NCBI RefSeq assembly: GCF_009801115.1
Contig: NZ_VTOL01000006.1
Coordinates: forward strand, 248,001 to 312,000
DNA: 64,000 nt
Direction: 5' to 3'
From: Dyadobacter sp. 3J3
Lineage (GTDB): Bacteria; Bacteroidota; Bacteroidia; Cytophagales; Spirosomataceae
Shown: piece by piece, positions 53,167-61,656 of the stretch
Layout: each line of letters starts with the position of its first letter
Numbering within the stretch: the first letter of the stretch is position 1
Program-made: the position numbers and the translations under genes
Notes under the pieces: generated by a model
Databases searched by the model: none
Told to the model about the DNA's origin: nothing
The model's input: only the letters and a program-made list of their open reading frames with translations

Positions 53167-54075
53167 TAGTCAATTAAGTGCCCTACTGCCAGAGTAAGCA
53201 CCTTATGCCTCGCTAAAAAATCGGTTTCCCGGCCATAGTCCGGTTTGGTTTTATACGCTACAACTACATCCGAGTTTGGAAATACTGAAATGCTTTGTCC
53301 CCATGCTCCCATTGCAGAATCCCCTCCCTTTAACCGTACCTCGTTAGTGTTTTGCCACAGTCACCACATATACCCATATCCAAAGGAATATCCAGTTTCA
53401 CGATAAACTGGAATATTTTTATTTATCTCTGGGTAGTCGGTTCTGGCTTTCAACATCTCATTTACCCAGCTCGAATCGATAATTTGTTGGTTGTTCCATC
53501 TCCCGCTGTTTAACATGAGCAGCCCGATTCTGGCCATATCTCTTGTGGAAAAATACATAGGATAAGCCTGATACTTTGACCTCCGGGTATCTCCGTCCTT
53601 TTTTTTGAAGAGACCAGTTCCAATCCTGCATTTCCAGAGGAGTTGCAAGTACTCTGTCTACCTCATTATAAATGCTTTTTCCTGTTTCCTTTTCAAAAAT
53701 ATACCCGGCTATATTGAAATCTCAGTTACTATACAGCCAATATGACCCAAGTTTATGCAAGCCTCTTTTTGGAGCGTATTCCAGATAATCTCCTAAATTA
53801 CTGGCAGGGTGAAACACCGCAGATCTTGCAGAGATAACATCCCTTACTGTTGCTTCCTTCTCGCCTTCTGACAAGCCTTGTAAATCGTCAATCTGTAACT
53901 CTCGCAGAGTTTTATTCAAGTTGATGTATCCAGAGGTAATATACTTTCCATAAAGCATCGCAAGGATATTTTTTCTACATGAAGCGATATAGCTATTTTC
54001 AGTTATATCAACATATTCGAAAACAATCTTTCCTTTATGGATAAGAAGAAACCCGGTCAGTCTGGTACTATCAAT
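53167..54075 (-). pseudogene. Serine hydrolase (beta-lactamase/DD-peptidase fold) pseudogene
   Basis: A broken serine hydrolase. The SxxK motif is visible as SCRK in YIASCRKNILAMLYGKY. Downstream come DLQGLSEGEKEATVRDVISA and HPASNLGDYLEYAPKRG, with SYWLYSN followed by a TGA where related proteins have Trp. After DFNIAGYIFEKETGKSIYN and a frameshift near 53620 come YFSTRDMARIGLLMLNSGRW and GYSFGYGYMW, a further stop, and a tail VRLKGGDSAMGAWGQ...LARHKVLTLAVGHLID. The N-terminus is replaced by unrelated DNA at about 54075. Family enzymes act on cell-wall peptides or esters. Confidence 0.85.
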
Positions 54076-54083
54076 GATATAAC

Positions 54084-54180
54084 TACGTAAAAGACCTGGC
54101 TTCGATTACACGGGATCTTATGGACGACAAAAGATTTAAAAGGGTTGTTTTGCTTGGCCACAGTGAGGGCGCATTGCTAG
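54084..54180 (+). pseudogene. Alpha/beta-hydrolase fragment
   Basis: About 32 codons (YVKDLASITRDLMDDKRFKR, VVLLGHSEGALL) carry the nucleophile elbow GHSEG of an alpha/beta hydrolase. No start, lid or catalytic His region is present. It abuts the serine-hydrolase remnant on one side and unrelated sequence on the other. Confidence 0.6.
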
Positions 54181-54247
54181 ATATGGACGTTCGCCATCGC
54201 CTGATTAAATGGATAACGATTGATTCGATTTCAGTTAGATCATATTC

Positions 54248-54286
54248 TGGAAAATTCGGTGTAACTGACACCGCAATTCGGTGGCT
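54248..54286. mobile_element. Second orphan insertion-sequence end
   Basis: TGGAAAATTCGGTGTAACTG matches the element end at 26717; a second TTCGGTGGCTGG unit follows. No transposase is near. It splits the two hydrolase/PH-like fragments. Confidence 0.55.
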
Positions 54287-54312
54287 GGGGGATGCGGATA
54301 TCATGGGAAGGA

Positions 54313-54447
54313 ACTGCTCAAACAATATCTGGCAATTTTGGAATTGATATTAGAAAAAATGGTAAAAGACGATTCTTAATGATAGGAACTCAAAAGCCAG
54401 AAGAAGTCCGGAAGATTCTCGAAAATTTTCAGGGCTTAATCCTCTAA
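54313..54447 (+). pseudogene. C-terminal fragment, possibly a PH-like domain
   Basis: 44 codons before a TAA (TAQTISGNFGIDIRKNGKRR, FLMIGTQKPEEVRKILENFQ) look like the last strand and helix of a bacterial pleckstrin-homology-type domain. There is no start. The family call is tentative. Confidence 0.35.
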
Positions 54448-54686
54448 ATGTTTGCTGCTGAATTTACATGGTTTAGGTACCAACCAAATATCATACATAG
54501 GTCGCCAAGTGGGTGGCGGCTCGATCCCGGATCTTAATATACAGTTAAGTTTTGTAACCGCTTTGAGCTGTCTAAAAATTCGGTTGTTATTTTCTACCAA
54601 ACTTACAAAGGAAGTCGTCGTAAAGATGGTGGCTGGCAGGACGATTTAAGGGGCCAAACACGACAACTAAACTTGGTAAATAATCA
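54448..54686. other. Short gene-free stretch before the T6SS cluster
   Basis: A weak plus-strand frame (54452-54649) has no recognisable content. No terminator for the T6SS transcript is visible at the tssG stop. Confidence 0.4.
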
Positions 54687-55613
54687 TTACAAAAATTCCA
54701 GCATTGTCGTATATCCTAATCGTGGCAAAATGGAAGCGTCAGTTTCCAGGGGCAACCACCATGCACTTAGTGGTGTTGAAAGGTTTACTTTAAAATCGTA
54801 TTCTACGGGTAAAAACCAGCCTAAAAGCCAGTTTATCAGTTTGCCGAAATCCGGATCAGAAAAATACTTTTCAAGCTCATCTGTATTTTTAAATGAAAGA
54901 TCGATCTGCAATTCAGGTAAACCTGAATCCAGAGCTCCGCCTAAAAATAAATTCATCCCGAGCGCAGTAATGCCAATTTCGGAACCATGCGTAGGAAAAA
55001 AATTTTTGCCGTATTCCTCTCTGATTTGAACTGAAACATTAAGAATTCCGGTTAGGATTGTTTCACATTTATTGAAATCGGCCCGGTATTCTGATACCTG
55101 CGGTAGGAGGGGAAGAAGTTGCCGAAAAGTGATATCAGATACAAAAGAAGGAATTTGCCAGAAGTAACGCAGCTCTTCAAATAAGGAAGAATCCGGGTCC
55201 AATGCACTGGCATGCTGCTCAATTTGTTCTGTCCGAACTTTATAGAAGAAAAATTCCTGTTCCAGCGGAAGAAAAAACAGGCGTGTTTTTTGTTCCTTTT
55301 CCCGTTCAACCCGTATGTCCTCAATTTTCTTCTTTAATTCTTTCCCTGATTTTGAAGATGATAAATGAAAAAGCTGCTCGGGCAAATAATCATATATACC
55401 ACTCCGGTTTGATTCGATAACAAGCCCTTTAAAATTGCCAATATCCTTTTCTTCTGCAAATTCGATGTCCTTATGACTGCGTCTTTTGAACGGTCCTAAT
55501 GCGCGAAAAGTTATCTGTTCTGGTCTTAAACCGGCTTCAAGAAGTGATGCTGCAAAAAACTCTGCCTTTACATCATTCTCCGCTTCAAAAAGTATATTAT
55601 GTTCGGCTTCCAT
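54687..55613 (-). CDS. tssG: T6SS baseplate protein, TssG-like
   Basis: A 308-residue protein at the place of TssG, directly after TssF (2-bp gap). TssG with TssF and TssE forms the wedge of the T6SS baseplate. Features: PEQITFRALGPFKRRSHKDI, the helix-rich middle KSGKELKKKIEDIRVEREKE, EELRYFWQIPSFVSDITFRQ and the C-terminal beta part GSEIGITALGMNLFLGGALD, ending LGYTTMLEFL. The sequence is the diverged Bacteroidota type, so the call rests partly on order. It is the last T6SS gene before the pseudogene region; tssK and clpV are not in view. Confidence 0.78.
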   Translation of the reverse strand: MEAEHNILFEAENDVKAEFFAASLLEAGLRPEQITFRALGPFKRRSHKDIEFAEEKDIGNFKGLVIESNRSGIYDYLPEQLFHLSSSKSGKELKKKIEDIRVEREKEQKTRLFFLPLEQEFFFYKVRTEQIEQHASALDPDSSLFEELRYFWQIPSFVSDITFRQLLPLLPQVSEYRADFNKCETILTGILNVSVQIREEYGKNFFPTHGSEIGITALGMNLFLGGALDSGLPELQIDLSFKNTDELEKYFSDPDFGKLINWLLGWFLPVEYDFKVNLSTPLSAWWLPLETDASILPRLGYTTMLEFL

Positions 55614-55615
55614 TT

Positions 55616-57403
55616 TTATGCTGTTATTATATCAATTGGATACATCCCGGTTGACAATTTTTCAACTTTTGATTTTAATAAATCACAGTTTTGAATCCAT
55701 TCAACATGATTGGAAATATTCCCGGCAGGCGTTAGCTGGATCTGAATACATCTTACAAAACCTTGCCCTGGAAGATTCCCTTTAATAAAATGCGGGCGCA
55801 TATTTACTTTCCTGACTTTGTCACCAAGCTCTGCGGCACAGTATGCCCTTATGTCTTCTGCCGTGATCAAACGGTCGCAAGTGATAATATTTTTTCGAAG
55901 TTCCCGGACATACTGGGTTTCTTCCGGTGCCGGTTTCCCGCTAAACGACGAGGTCAAAAGCATGATTTCTGCATTATTCAAAGCCGAAGCAGAATAGGAC
56001 TGGAGCCGGGATCCAACAGATAATCCGTTGGCAAGTTCTGCGGAAGTTGTCCAGTAAGAAATATATAAATTGTCCGGATCCTTGTTGCCTTTAACGACGA
56101 GATAGGGTTGAGAATAGGTTTCGTTTGCTCTTTTTACACCAAGTTTTTGCTCGATTCTAGCCATATTTTGGGCAATTTCCGTAAGTATAGAAGCCAGGAA
56201 GTCCTCACCAAGCGCGTTAAACGCAGTAACCTCATCTCTCAACAGTTCCATAAGCTGATAAAGAAACTCCTTTGCATTTCTTTGATCAAACCGGCCGATA
56301 CCCTGCTCTCTGAGCGTATAAGTATTGTTGGCGATACCATCATTGAAGCCGACGTCTTTATCAGATGCGGTGTAAAACTGGTTTTTTTGATTTACAATGG
56401 TATTAACTCCCAAAAATGCTTCATTGGATGGCAGCGCAATACCGTTAATTCCGGATTGCAAGCGATAAGTTAATTTATGAAGTTGCCTGTTACTTACCGG
56501 AAAAGCGTTCAGGGCTATTTTTATATTTTCAAACCCTGCGATGGGAAATGCAGCCGGCCATTTAATTTTTAACCAGACCAAAGGCTTTTTTAGTGTCTGC
56601 AAAGATCTGTCATAAATTTCTTCAAATTCCGGCGGATAGGATAGCAAAGCCATCTCACCTTTCTCCCAGCTTTCCTGACTCGTTATATTGACGAAATGAT
56701 TTTTAATACCAAGCAAAGTCATTTCTTCAGAAGTAGTTTCGGTTTTTAATCCTACTTCATAATTTAATTTTTTTCGCCCTGATTCCCAGCTTGTAAACGG
56801 CAAAAATTCACGGTAAAGGCCCTGCGATATATCTGTTGGCCAGTCAATATAAAATCTAAAACCTTCAAAGGAATCGATCGATTGATCCATATCAATACCG
56901 ACCCAAACATTCTGATCGCCACCTTTTTGTATCAAAGATGACGAAAGCAAATTGCGTGATCCCCTTTCCATGGCATAAAGTCCAACCGGTGTGGCGTAAT
57001 AAACGATTGCCGCATTGACAATGGAGTGTCTGCCGACCGGAGAGAAAAATACCTCAGATGCTTCCCCCTTTCTAACATTGCTTCGCCTGCAAACCAGCTG
57101 ATTTTCCTTGTCTACCCAAGCTTTGGCTTCAATTGACCTGGCTTGCGCAATGGCAATGGCAGGTTTGGGACCGCGTTGTATCTGCGGGCAAAGAATTGCT
57201 GCGAGCCGGCGCATTAGTCTAAGCTCGGTTCCTTTTATTTCCTGACCGATTTTTTCAAATTCAACGGCACAGCCTTCGATAAGGAGTTTGACCAGCGGAT
57301 CAAATTGGTCGAGACTGGTTTCGTCGTATCCCCAAAATTCGGCGGATCGTTTTAAAATTCTCCGGGATATATTTTCCTTGGTATAATAAGAATCTGAATA
57401 CAT
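55616..57403 (-). CDS. tssF: T6SS baseplate protein TssF
   Basis: A 595-residue TssF. The N-terminus follows the family pattern: ENISRRILKRSAEFWGYDET, FDPLVKLLIEGCAVEFEKIG, LMRRLAAILCPQIQRGPKPA. The central FYIDWPTDISQGLYREFLPF and the C-terminal ITAEDIRAYCAAELGDKVRK (baseplate wedge core) are also typical. It begins 2 bp after the tssE stop and ends 2 bp before tssG, indicating one tightly packed operon. Cytoplasmic, part of the T6SS baseplate. Confidence 0.93.
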   Translation of the reverse strand: MYSDSYYTKENISRRILKRSAEFWGYDETSLDQFDPLVKLLIEGCAVEFEKIGQEIKGTELRLMRRLAAILCPQIQRGPKPAIAIAQARSIEAKAWVDKENQLVCRRSNVRKGEASEVFFSPVGRHSIVNAAIVYYATPVGLYAMERGSRNLLSSSLIQKGGDQNVWVGIDMDQSIDSFEGFRFYIDWPTDISQGLYREFLPFTSWESGRKKLNYEVGLKTETTSEEMTLLGIKNHFVNITSQESWEKGEMALLSYPPEFEEIYDRSLQTLKKPLVWLKIKWPAAFPIAGFENIKIALNAFPVSNRQLHKLTYRLQSGINGIALPSNEAFLGVNTIVNQKNQFYTASDKDVGFNDGIANNTYTLREQGIGRFDQRNAKEFLYQLMELLRDEVTAFNALGEDFLASILTEIAQNMARIEQKLGVKRANETYSQPYLVVKGNKDPDNLYISYWTTSAELANGLSVGSRLQSYSASALNNAEIMLLTSSFSGKPAPEETQYVRELRKNIITCDRLITAEDIRAYCAAELGDKVRKVNMRPHFIKGNLPGQGFVRCIQIQLTPAGNISNHVEWIQNCDLLKSKVEKLSTGMYPIDIITA

Positions 57404-57405
57404 GG

Positions 57406-57834
57406 CTAATCAATGGACATGGGTGAAATGAAGATGCGTTCAAAAAAAATGAAAGGTTCATTGGTTCGCCTGATAACCGCCTTTACTTCAACGCCGATTC
57501 TTTTCCGGATGTAGCTATTATACTTTGACATCATTTCCAGCTCTTCAATTTCCACGCGCACTTTTATCTGTGTCAGACGCCGCTCAAACCTGGCAATGGC
57601 TGCTTCAAGCGACTCTCTTATCAAATCCTTCCATTTAATTTGGGAAAGGATTGAAAAATCATGTTCCCACAAAGCACAGCCATAATTTTCATCAAAACGT
57701 GTTTCGTCAAAATGTGTAACCATCAAAAGATAAAGATGCTGGTGAATAGCTTCCCGATCCGGGCATTTTGCCAGCATTTGCTTCATTACAATCCGGTCAA
57801 GTGCCAGTGGTAATGCATAATTTTGTTCTTCCAT
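57406..57834 (-). CDS. tssE: T6SS baseplate protein TssE (gp25-like)
   Basis: A 142-residue gp25-like protein: LLMVTHFDETRFDENYGCAL, WEHDFSILSQIKWKDLIRES, LEAAIARFERRLTQIKVRVE, then the paired strands ending FIFFERIFISPMS. TssE links sheath and baseplate. It heads the tssE-F-G block and is divergent from tssN (80-bp gap with both promoters). Confidence 0.92.
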   Translation of the reverse strand: MEEQNYALPLALDRIVMKQMLAKCPDREAIHQHLYLLMVTHFDETRFDENYGCALWEHDFSILSQIKWKDLIRESLEAAIARFERRLTQIKVRVEIEELEMMSKYNSYIRKRIGVEVKAVIRRTNEPFIFFERIFISPMSID

Positions 57835-57913
57835 GGGCCTCGTTTAATAACAATGTGGTTGCTTTAATGAAAGTCTCTCTTATTTTTGTTAAACAGATCA
57901 ACCAGCGTTACTT

Positions 57914-58681
57914 ATGAAATTGCCTTTGCCTAAAACTTCCTCACAACGTCTTCAGCTTTTATATGCTTTTATTGTAATTCTGCTGTTGGTAAGTGTCGGT
58001 TCATTTGCTTTTTTTATTACTGATTACCGGGTTGCTTATCCATCTGCTATGCTGGCGTTTCTGATATTGGGTGTGCTTCATATTTATTTATTATCCCAAT
58101 GGTTCAGCACACTTTTCCTGAACTGCTCTATTAAAGCACTGGGTTTTACGCTGCTGTTGAGTATTTTGGCTGCTTTGGCGATTACTTTTCTTTATCATAA
58201 GATCAGTGACGCACTTATCAGGGGAATTGGCATGGCCACCGCTCTGATTGGTTTTTTGTTTCCGGTTTTTGTCGCAAAGGTTTATCAAACCTATCTGACA
58301 ATACCTTTGAGAGAATATAAAAAATGGTATTATCCCATCGGGCAGCCGTTGCCAGATATGGATCTTCTGGATCTTTCCAGAGTTTTGGTGATTCAGTTTG
58401 AATTCACCAAAAAGGCAGACGAAACGGCCTTCACAAATTTCCGGGCCAAAGCTCCTAATGCTATGCTTTTCGGAGAATTGTTTTTTATTTTTCTTAATGA
58501 TTACAACGACCGGAATTCGGCTAGTCCCGTCGAATTCCTGACACCCGAAGGAACTTCTTATGGATGGCTTTTTTACAAAAAATCACCCTGGTATAAAAAA
58601 CGTGTTTATATGGATTCGGATCTTACTTTTCAGGCAAACGGCGTTGTTGATAATGAAACCATCGTGGCTATCCGGGAATAA
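57914..58681 (+). CDS. tssN: T6SS membrane protein TssN-like
   Basis: A 255-residue protein with about five transmembrane segments in residues 15-135 (LYAFIVILLLVSVGSFAFFI; AMLAFLILGVLHIYLL; FTLLLSILAALAITFLYH; GMATALIGFLFPVFVAKVY). A soluble C-terminal domain follows (VLVIQFEFTKKADETAFTNF...TPEGTSYGWLFYKKSPWYKK). This matches TssN, part of the membrane complex specific to Bacteroidota T6SS. It is the only plus-strand gene in the cluster and ends 5 bp from the end of the convergent amidase gene. Confidence 0.85.
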   Translation: MKLPLPKTSSQRLQLLYAFIVILLLVSVGSFAFFITDYRVAYPSAMLAFLILGVLHIYLLSQWFSTLFLNCSIKALGFTLLLSILAALAITFLYHKISDALIRGIGMATALIGFLFPVFVAKVYQTYLTIPLREYKKWYYPIGQPLPDMDLLDLSRVLVIQFEFTKKADETAFTNFRAKAPNAMLFGELFFIFLNDYNDRNSASPVEFLTPEGTSYGWLFYKKSPWYKKRVYMDSDLTFQANGVVDNETIVAIRE

Positions 58682-58686
58682 TGCTG

Positions 58687-59211
58687 CTATGCAAGTGCAT
58701 CATCGAATATGCCGGACAAAGAAGCAATTTCCCAAAAGAAAATTCCTCTTACTGCTGTGCTGTGGGCGTGCAAGCCGCTCCATAAGTCAAAAAAATCTGA
58801 TTCATGCACGTAGTTCTTACCATTCCAAATAGAAATGTGCCGATAACCTAAAGCGAGAATTCCTTTTCTTGATCCAAGTTGTTTCACAAATCCTGCCCGG
58901 CTTCCTGCGCGGTAATTTTCACTTACGGGATAGGTTTTATCCAGATACGCTTTCATATCCACTACACTATAAATATAATTATCTCCTTTGTCATCCTTCA
59001 TACTGCGCACTCTTCCGCCGGCAACGATGGGAGAGTAAGGCAGATCATCCGGAATATTCAAACCAGAACGGTTCATGGCATAGCTAAGCTCAATGGTGCA
59101 GGTCTCCACCTTCGTGTCAATATACTTTTCAATTTGTCCCCCCATTCCTTCATACTGAATCGTGTGATAAGGATGGTTGTTAAGAAGTGTCTGGAAATCA
59201 CAAAAAATCAT
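58687..59211 (-). CDS. Tae4-like amidase, probable T6SS effector
   Basis: A 174-residue protein without signal peptide. It has the Tae4-type layout of a cysteine amidase: Cys38 in VETCTIELSYAMNRSG at a helix start, His125 in LALGYRHISIWNG, and Asp139 or Asp142 in HESDFFDLWSG. Known Tae4 enzymes have Cys44, His126 and Asp137, cleave peptidoglycan cross-links and are carried by Hcp. A TssD gene lies 138 bp upstream on the same strand, fitting delivery by Hcp. No immunity gene (Tai4-like) is next to it: the following gene is tssN on the other strand. It could also be a housekeeping hydrolase for inserting the secretion machine. Confidence 0.82.
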   Translation of the reverse strand: MIFCDFQTLLNNHPYHTIQYEGMGGQIEKYIDTKVETCTIELSYAMNRSGLNIPDDLPYSPIVAGGRVRSMKDDKGDNYIYSVVDMKAYLDKTYPVSENYRAGSRAGFVKQLGSRKGILALGYRHISIWNGKNYVHESDFFDLWSGLHAHSTAVRGIFFWEIASLSGIFDDALA

Positions 59212-59262
59212 AATTTTTCAGATTTGAGTTATTCAATAAAAACCTTGGATCTGGCAAGATAG

Positions 59263-59326
59263 AGGGCGCCTCTTTTAGACCGTAGGTAAAACTTCCAATC
59301 TAAACAATTGCTTAAAGAGGCGCCCT
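59263..59326. terminator. Large hairpin between tssD and the amidase gene
   Basis: AGGGCGCCTCTTT (59263-59275) and AAAGAGGCGCCCT (59314-59326) form a perfect 13-bp stem with a 38-nt loop. Six T residues follow on the plus strand only. In the minus-strand transcript it lies between tssD and the amidase, where it may partly terminate or protect the RNA. Confidence 0.65.
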
Positions 59327-59349
59327 TTTTTCCTGGATATCTTAACTTT

Positions 59350-59766
59350 TTACCACCGGTTGGTGTGTGGTGTGCCAAATAATTTGATCTCTTTTGAAGA
59401 CAAAGTCAAACTGGTTGTCATAGGCATAGAACCCGTTTCTGCAAAACTTTCACTATACTGGACACAGTAAACATCCTTAAGTTCGAGCTCCTTTTGGGTT
59501 TGTTCTTCATCTACATTTTTGAAAGTGATTTTGGCAGAAGCCTTTTTTCCGTCCGGATCCACCATCCATTCCCAAAGTCCCTTACTATCATCAGCACTGG
59601 ATGAATCGACCTGGATAAATACAGTTCCGCCATATACTTTTGAAGATACGCGGCCTTTGTCGTCTATGGATTGTGAAAGTGAATAATTACATGAAATAAC
59701 TGCGATTCCGTCACCGGATGGACCGCCATCCCAGGTAAAATACGCGTCAAAACTTGAAGCTGGCAT
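59350..59766 (-). CDS. tssD: T6SS tube protein TssD (Hcp-like), copy 3
   Basis: A 138-residue Bacteroidota-type Hcp. The beta-barrel pattern ISCNYSLSQSIDDKGRVSSK, LWEWMVDPDGKKASAKITFK and ELKDVYCVQYSESF...PMTTSLTLSSKEIKL is typical. The conserved Y/H-rich end HTNRW is short. It forms the inner tube and can carry effectors in its lumen. It is the nearest TssD to the amidase gene, so it is the likely carrier. It differs clearly in sequence from the two TssD proteins at 61657 and 62161. Confidence 0.9.
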   Translation of the reverse strand: MPASSFDAYFTWDGGPSGDGIAVISCNYSLSQSIDDKGRVSSKVYGGTVFIQVDSSSADDSKGLWEWMVDPDGKKASAKITFKNVDEEQTQKELELKDVYCVQYSESFAETGSMPMTTSLTLSSKEIKLFGTPHTNRW

Positions 59767-59814
59767 AATTGAAAAGTGTTTAAAAGTGGAAAATTTATTT
59801 GGATATAAGTATGT

Positions 59815-61656
59815 TTAATTTAGCATAACCGGCATTCCTTTGAAAACGGCCGGACCGTTACTTTTGACTTCGGCCATGGCATCAGCCTCAATGCTAACCT
59901 GAGCACCTTTGAGTTTTGCCGAGGCAGTTCCTTCCAGTTTGAGTTCTGAGCCCGCCTTGATTTCGGCACCTGCCGTACTTTCTGCTTTTAGTTCCTGGGT
60001 TGCTTTGATAGAAATTTCATTTCCCTGCAATTCAAGTTTTTGATCGGCTTTAATTGAGATATTATTAGTGGCCTCTATTGTCAGGTCTTTTGATTTGATT
60101 TCAATGAGCCCGTTTTCTACTTCAAGATGAATTTTTCCATCGTTCTTAAAGCTGAAAATCATATTTGTTCCCTTATTGTTTATGTTGGAAATCTGCAATT
60201 GGGCGTCACCGTCCTTATCAGAGAAAATTATCGCGTTACCTGACCGTGTACCAATTACTTTCATATCATTATTGTCGTTTGTATAATGCGTATCGTCCTC
60301 TGACTTAGGGTAAAGTGTGGTGACTACAAAAGGTTTTTCAGCCAGATTTCCCTCATAGCCAATCATCACCATCGCTCCGACTTCCGGTACAAAATTGATC
60401 CCTTTTGCCTGTGCGTTATGCATACTCCCAACGCGAATCCAGATCGATTCCTGATCCTGCTGTTTGGCCTGTCCCCACATGAATTTTACCCGGACGCGGC
60501 CAAGCTTTTCTTTGTCATCATTGGCAATAACTTCCGCCTGCTCGTTTTCTCCCAATGGATTATGCACATTAGGATTATTTGGAGGATGCTGGGCAGATTC
60601 GGGAACGGCTTTGAAAGAATTCTGATAACTTCCCGCTGTATTTACCTCATGGCGGATATGTACCACGCGGTACTTACCAAAATTCTCCTCATATTTTTCT
60701 CCGCGTTCATTCAATCGCTGGCCTTTCACGGCTAAAACAGTACCAACGCTCATGGTTGGAAGTTCTCCTGTACCTCGAAAATCGACCATTGAAGTAACCC
60801 TGGCCGACCGTTCCATTTTCGTCAATTCGTCAATCTCACTTTGTCCGGATACAATTTCAGGTACTTCCAACAATGCATTTTGGGCAAAAAGATTATCGGA
60901 TTGTTCCAGTGCAAACTTACTGAGCGATGTCAGTCCGCTTACATTTTGCCGGGAAGATTGTCCCGTAAAAGTTTCGGCTTTGGTATAATTATAACTTTGG
61001 TAATTAAATTTTGACGGATGCAAAAGCAGCGCGACATCAAAATTTTGCAGGCCATCAACAAGAAAATCAACCTCGATGGAATCATTTCCATGACCCAAAA
61101 CCAGTTCCTTTCCATTATAATAAAACCACTCACAACACCGGTCGGCGACCCGGCTTAGAAACCTGAAATTGCTTTCATTGTATTGAATAAAAGGTACCTG
61201 ACGTCCGCCATTTTCCGGATTTAATTGTTTTTTGAGCAAATTCTGCGGGTACGGCTGCAAAACATTGTTAAAAATGTCCTGAACTGTTCCTCTCAAAAAA
61301 GATCTGCGTTGCACGGTATCTTCCAAAACAATAGTCGGACTGAATCCTTTGAGCACAAATGCGCTGCTCATATCACTAAGACTTCGCAAACGAATTTCTG
61401 TGACTATCCCCTGGAAGGTGAAATCAAAAGATTCCTGATCGAGCCTCGGACTAAAAGAAAAAGTAATTTTTTTACCCATCACGTTTCGGTGCGACTGGTT
61501 GAAAAAATGCTCTCCCTGTTTTTCGAGCTGATCAAATGGTACCAAAAGCTCAAAGTGATGATGTTCGAACAGATCCTGTTCAATTGAGAGTCCCAAATGA
61601 CGTTTGATCTGGATTCCTCCTTCAATTTCTATGGAAGTATTAACCTGTCGTGCCAT
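59815..61656 (-). CDS. vgrG: T6SS spike protein VgrG (TssI)
   Basis: A 613-residue VgrG. The gp27-like part (residues 1-370) includes FNQSHRNVMGKKITFSFSPR, FIQYNESNFRFLSRVADRCC and EWFYYNGKELVLGHGNDSIE. The gp5-like OB domain follows (about 385-470; DKEKLGRVRVKFMWGQAKQQ, SIWIRVGSMHNAQAKGINFV). The C-terminal beta-helix needle of short repeats is at about 480-613 (NNISIKADQKLELQGNEISI), ending PVMLN. No toxin extension is fused. It starts exactly where the preceding tssD ends. A PAAR tip gene is not in view. Confidence 0.95.
   Translation of the reverse strand: MARQVNTSIEIEGGIQIKRHLGLSIEQDLFEHHHFELLVPFDQLEKQGEHFFNQSHRNVMGKKITFSFSPRLDQESFDFTFQGIVTEIRLRSLSDMSSAFVLKGFSPTIVLEDTVQRRSFLRGTVQDIFNNVLQPYPQNLLKKQLNPENGGRQVPFIQYNESNFRFLSRVADRCCEWFYYNGKELVLGHGNDSIEVDFLVDGLQNFDVALLLHPSKFNYQSYNYTKAETFTGQSSRQNVSGLTSLSKFALEQSDNLFAQNALLEVPEIVSGQSEIDELTKMERSARVTSMVDFRGTGELPTMSVGTVLAVKGQRLNERGEKYEENFGKYRVVHIRHEVNTAGSYQNSFKAVPESAQHPPNNPNVHNPLGENEQAEVIANDDKEKLGRVRVKFMWGQAKQQDQESIWIRVGSMHNAQAKGINFVPEVGAMVMIGYEGNLAEKPFVVTTLYPKSEDDTHYTNDNNDMKVIGTRSGNAIIFSDKDGDAQLQISNINNKGTNMIFSFKNDGKIHLEVENGLIEIKSKDLTIEATNNISIKADQKLELQGNEISIKATQELKAESTAGAEIKAGSELKLEGTASAKLKGAQVSIEADAMAEVKSNGPAVFKGMPVMLN

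Noticed and set aside
53361..53958. Two separate beta-lactamase-like genes
   Set aside because: They are consecutive parts of one gene interrupted by an in-frame stop and a frameshift; neither has a start or a full active site.
54120..54347. A 75-codon gene holding GHSEG
   Set aside because: Only the nucleophile elbow of a hydrolase is present, and the frame then runs through an insertion-sequence end; it is a fragment.
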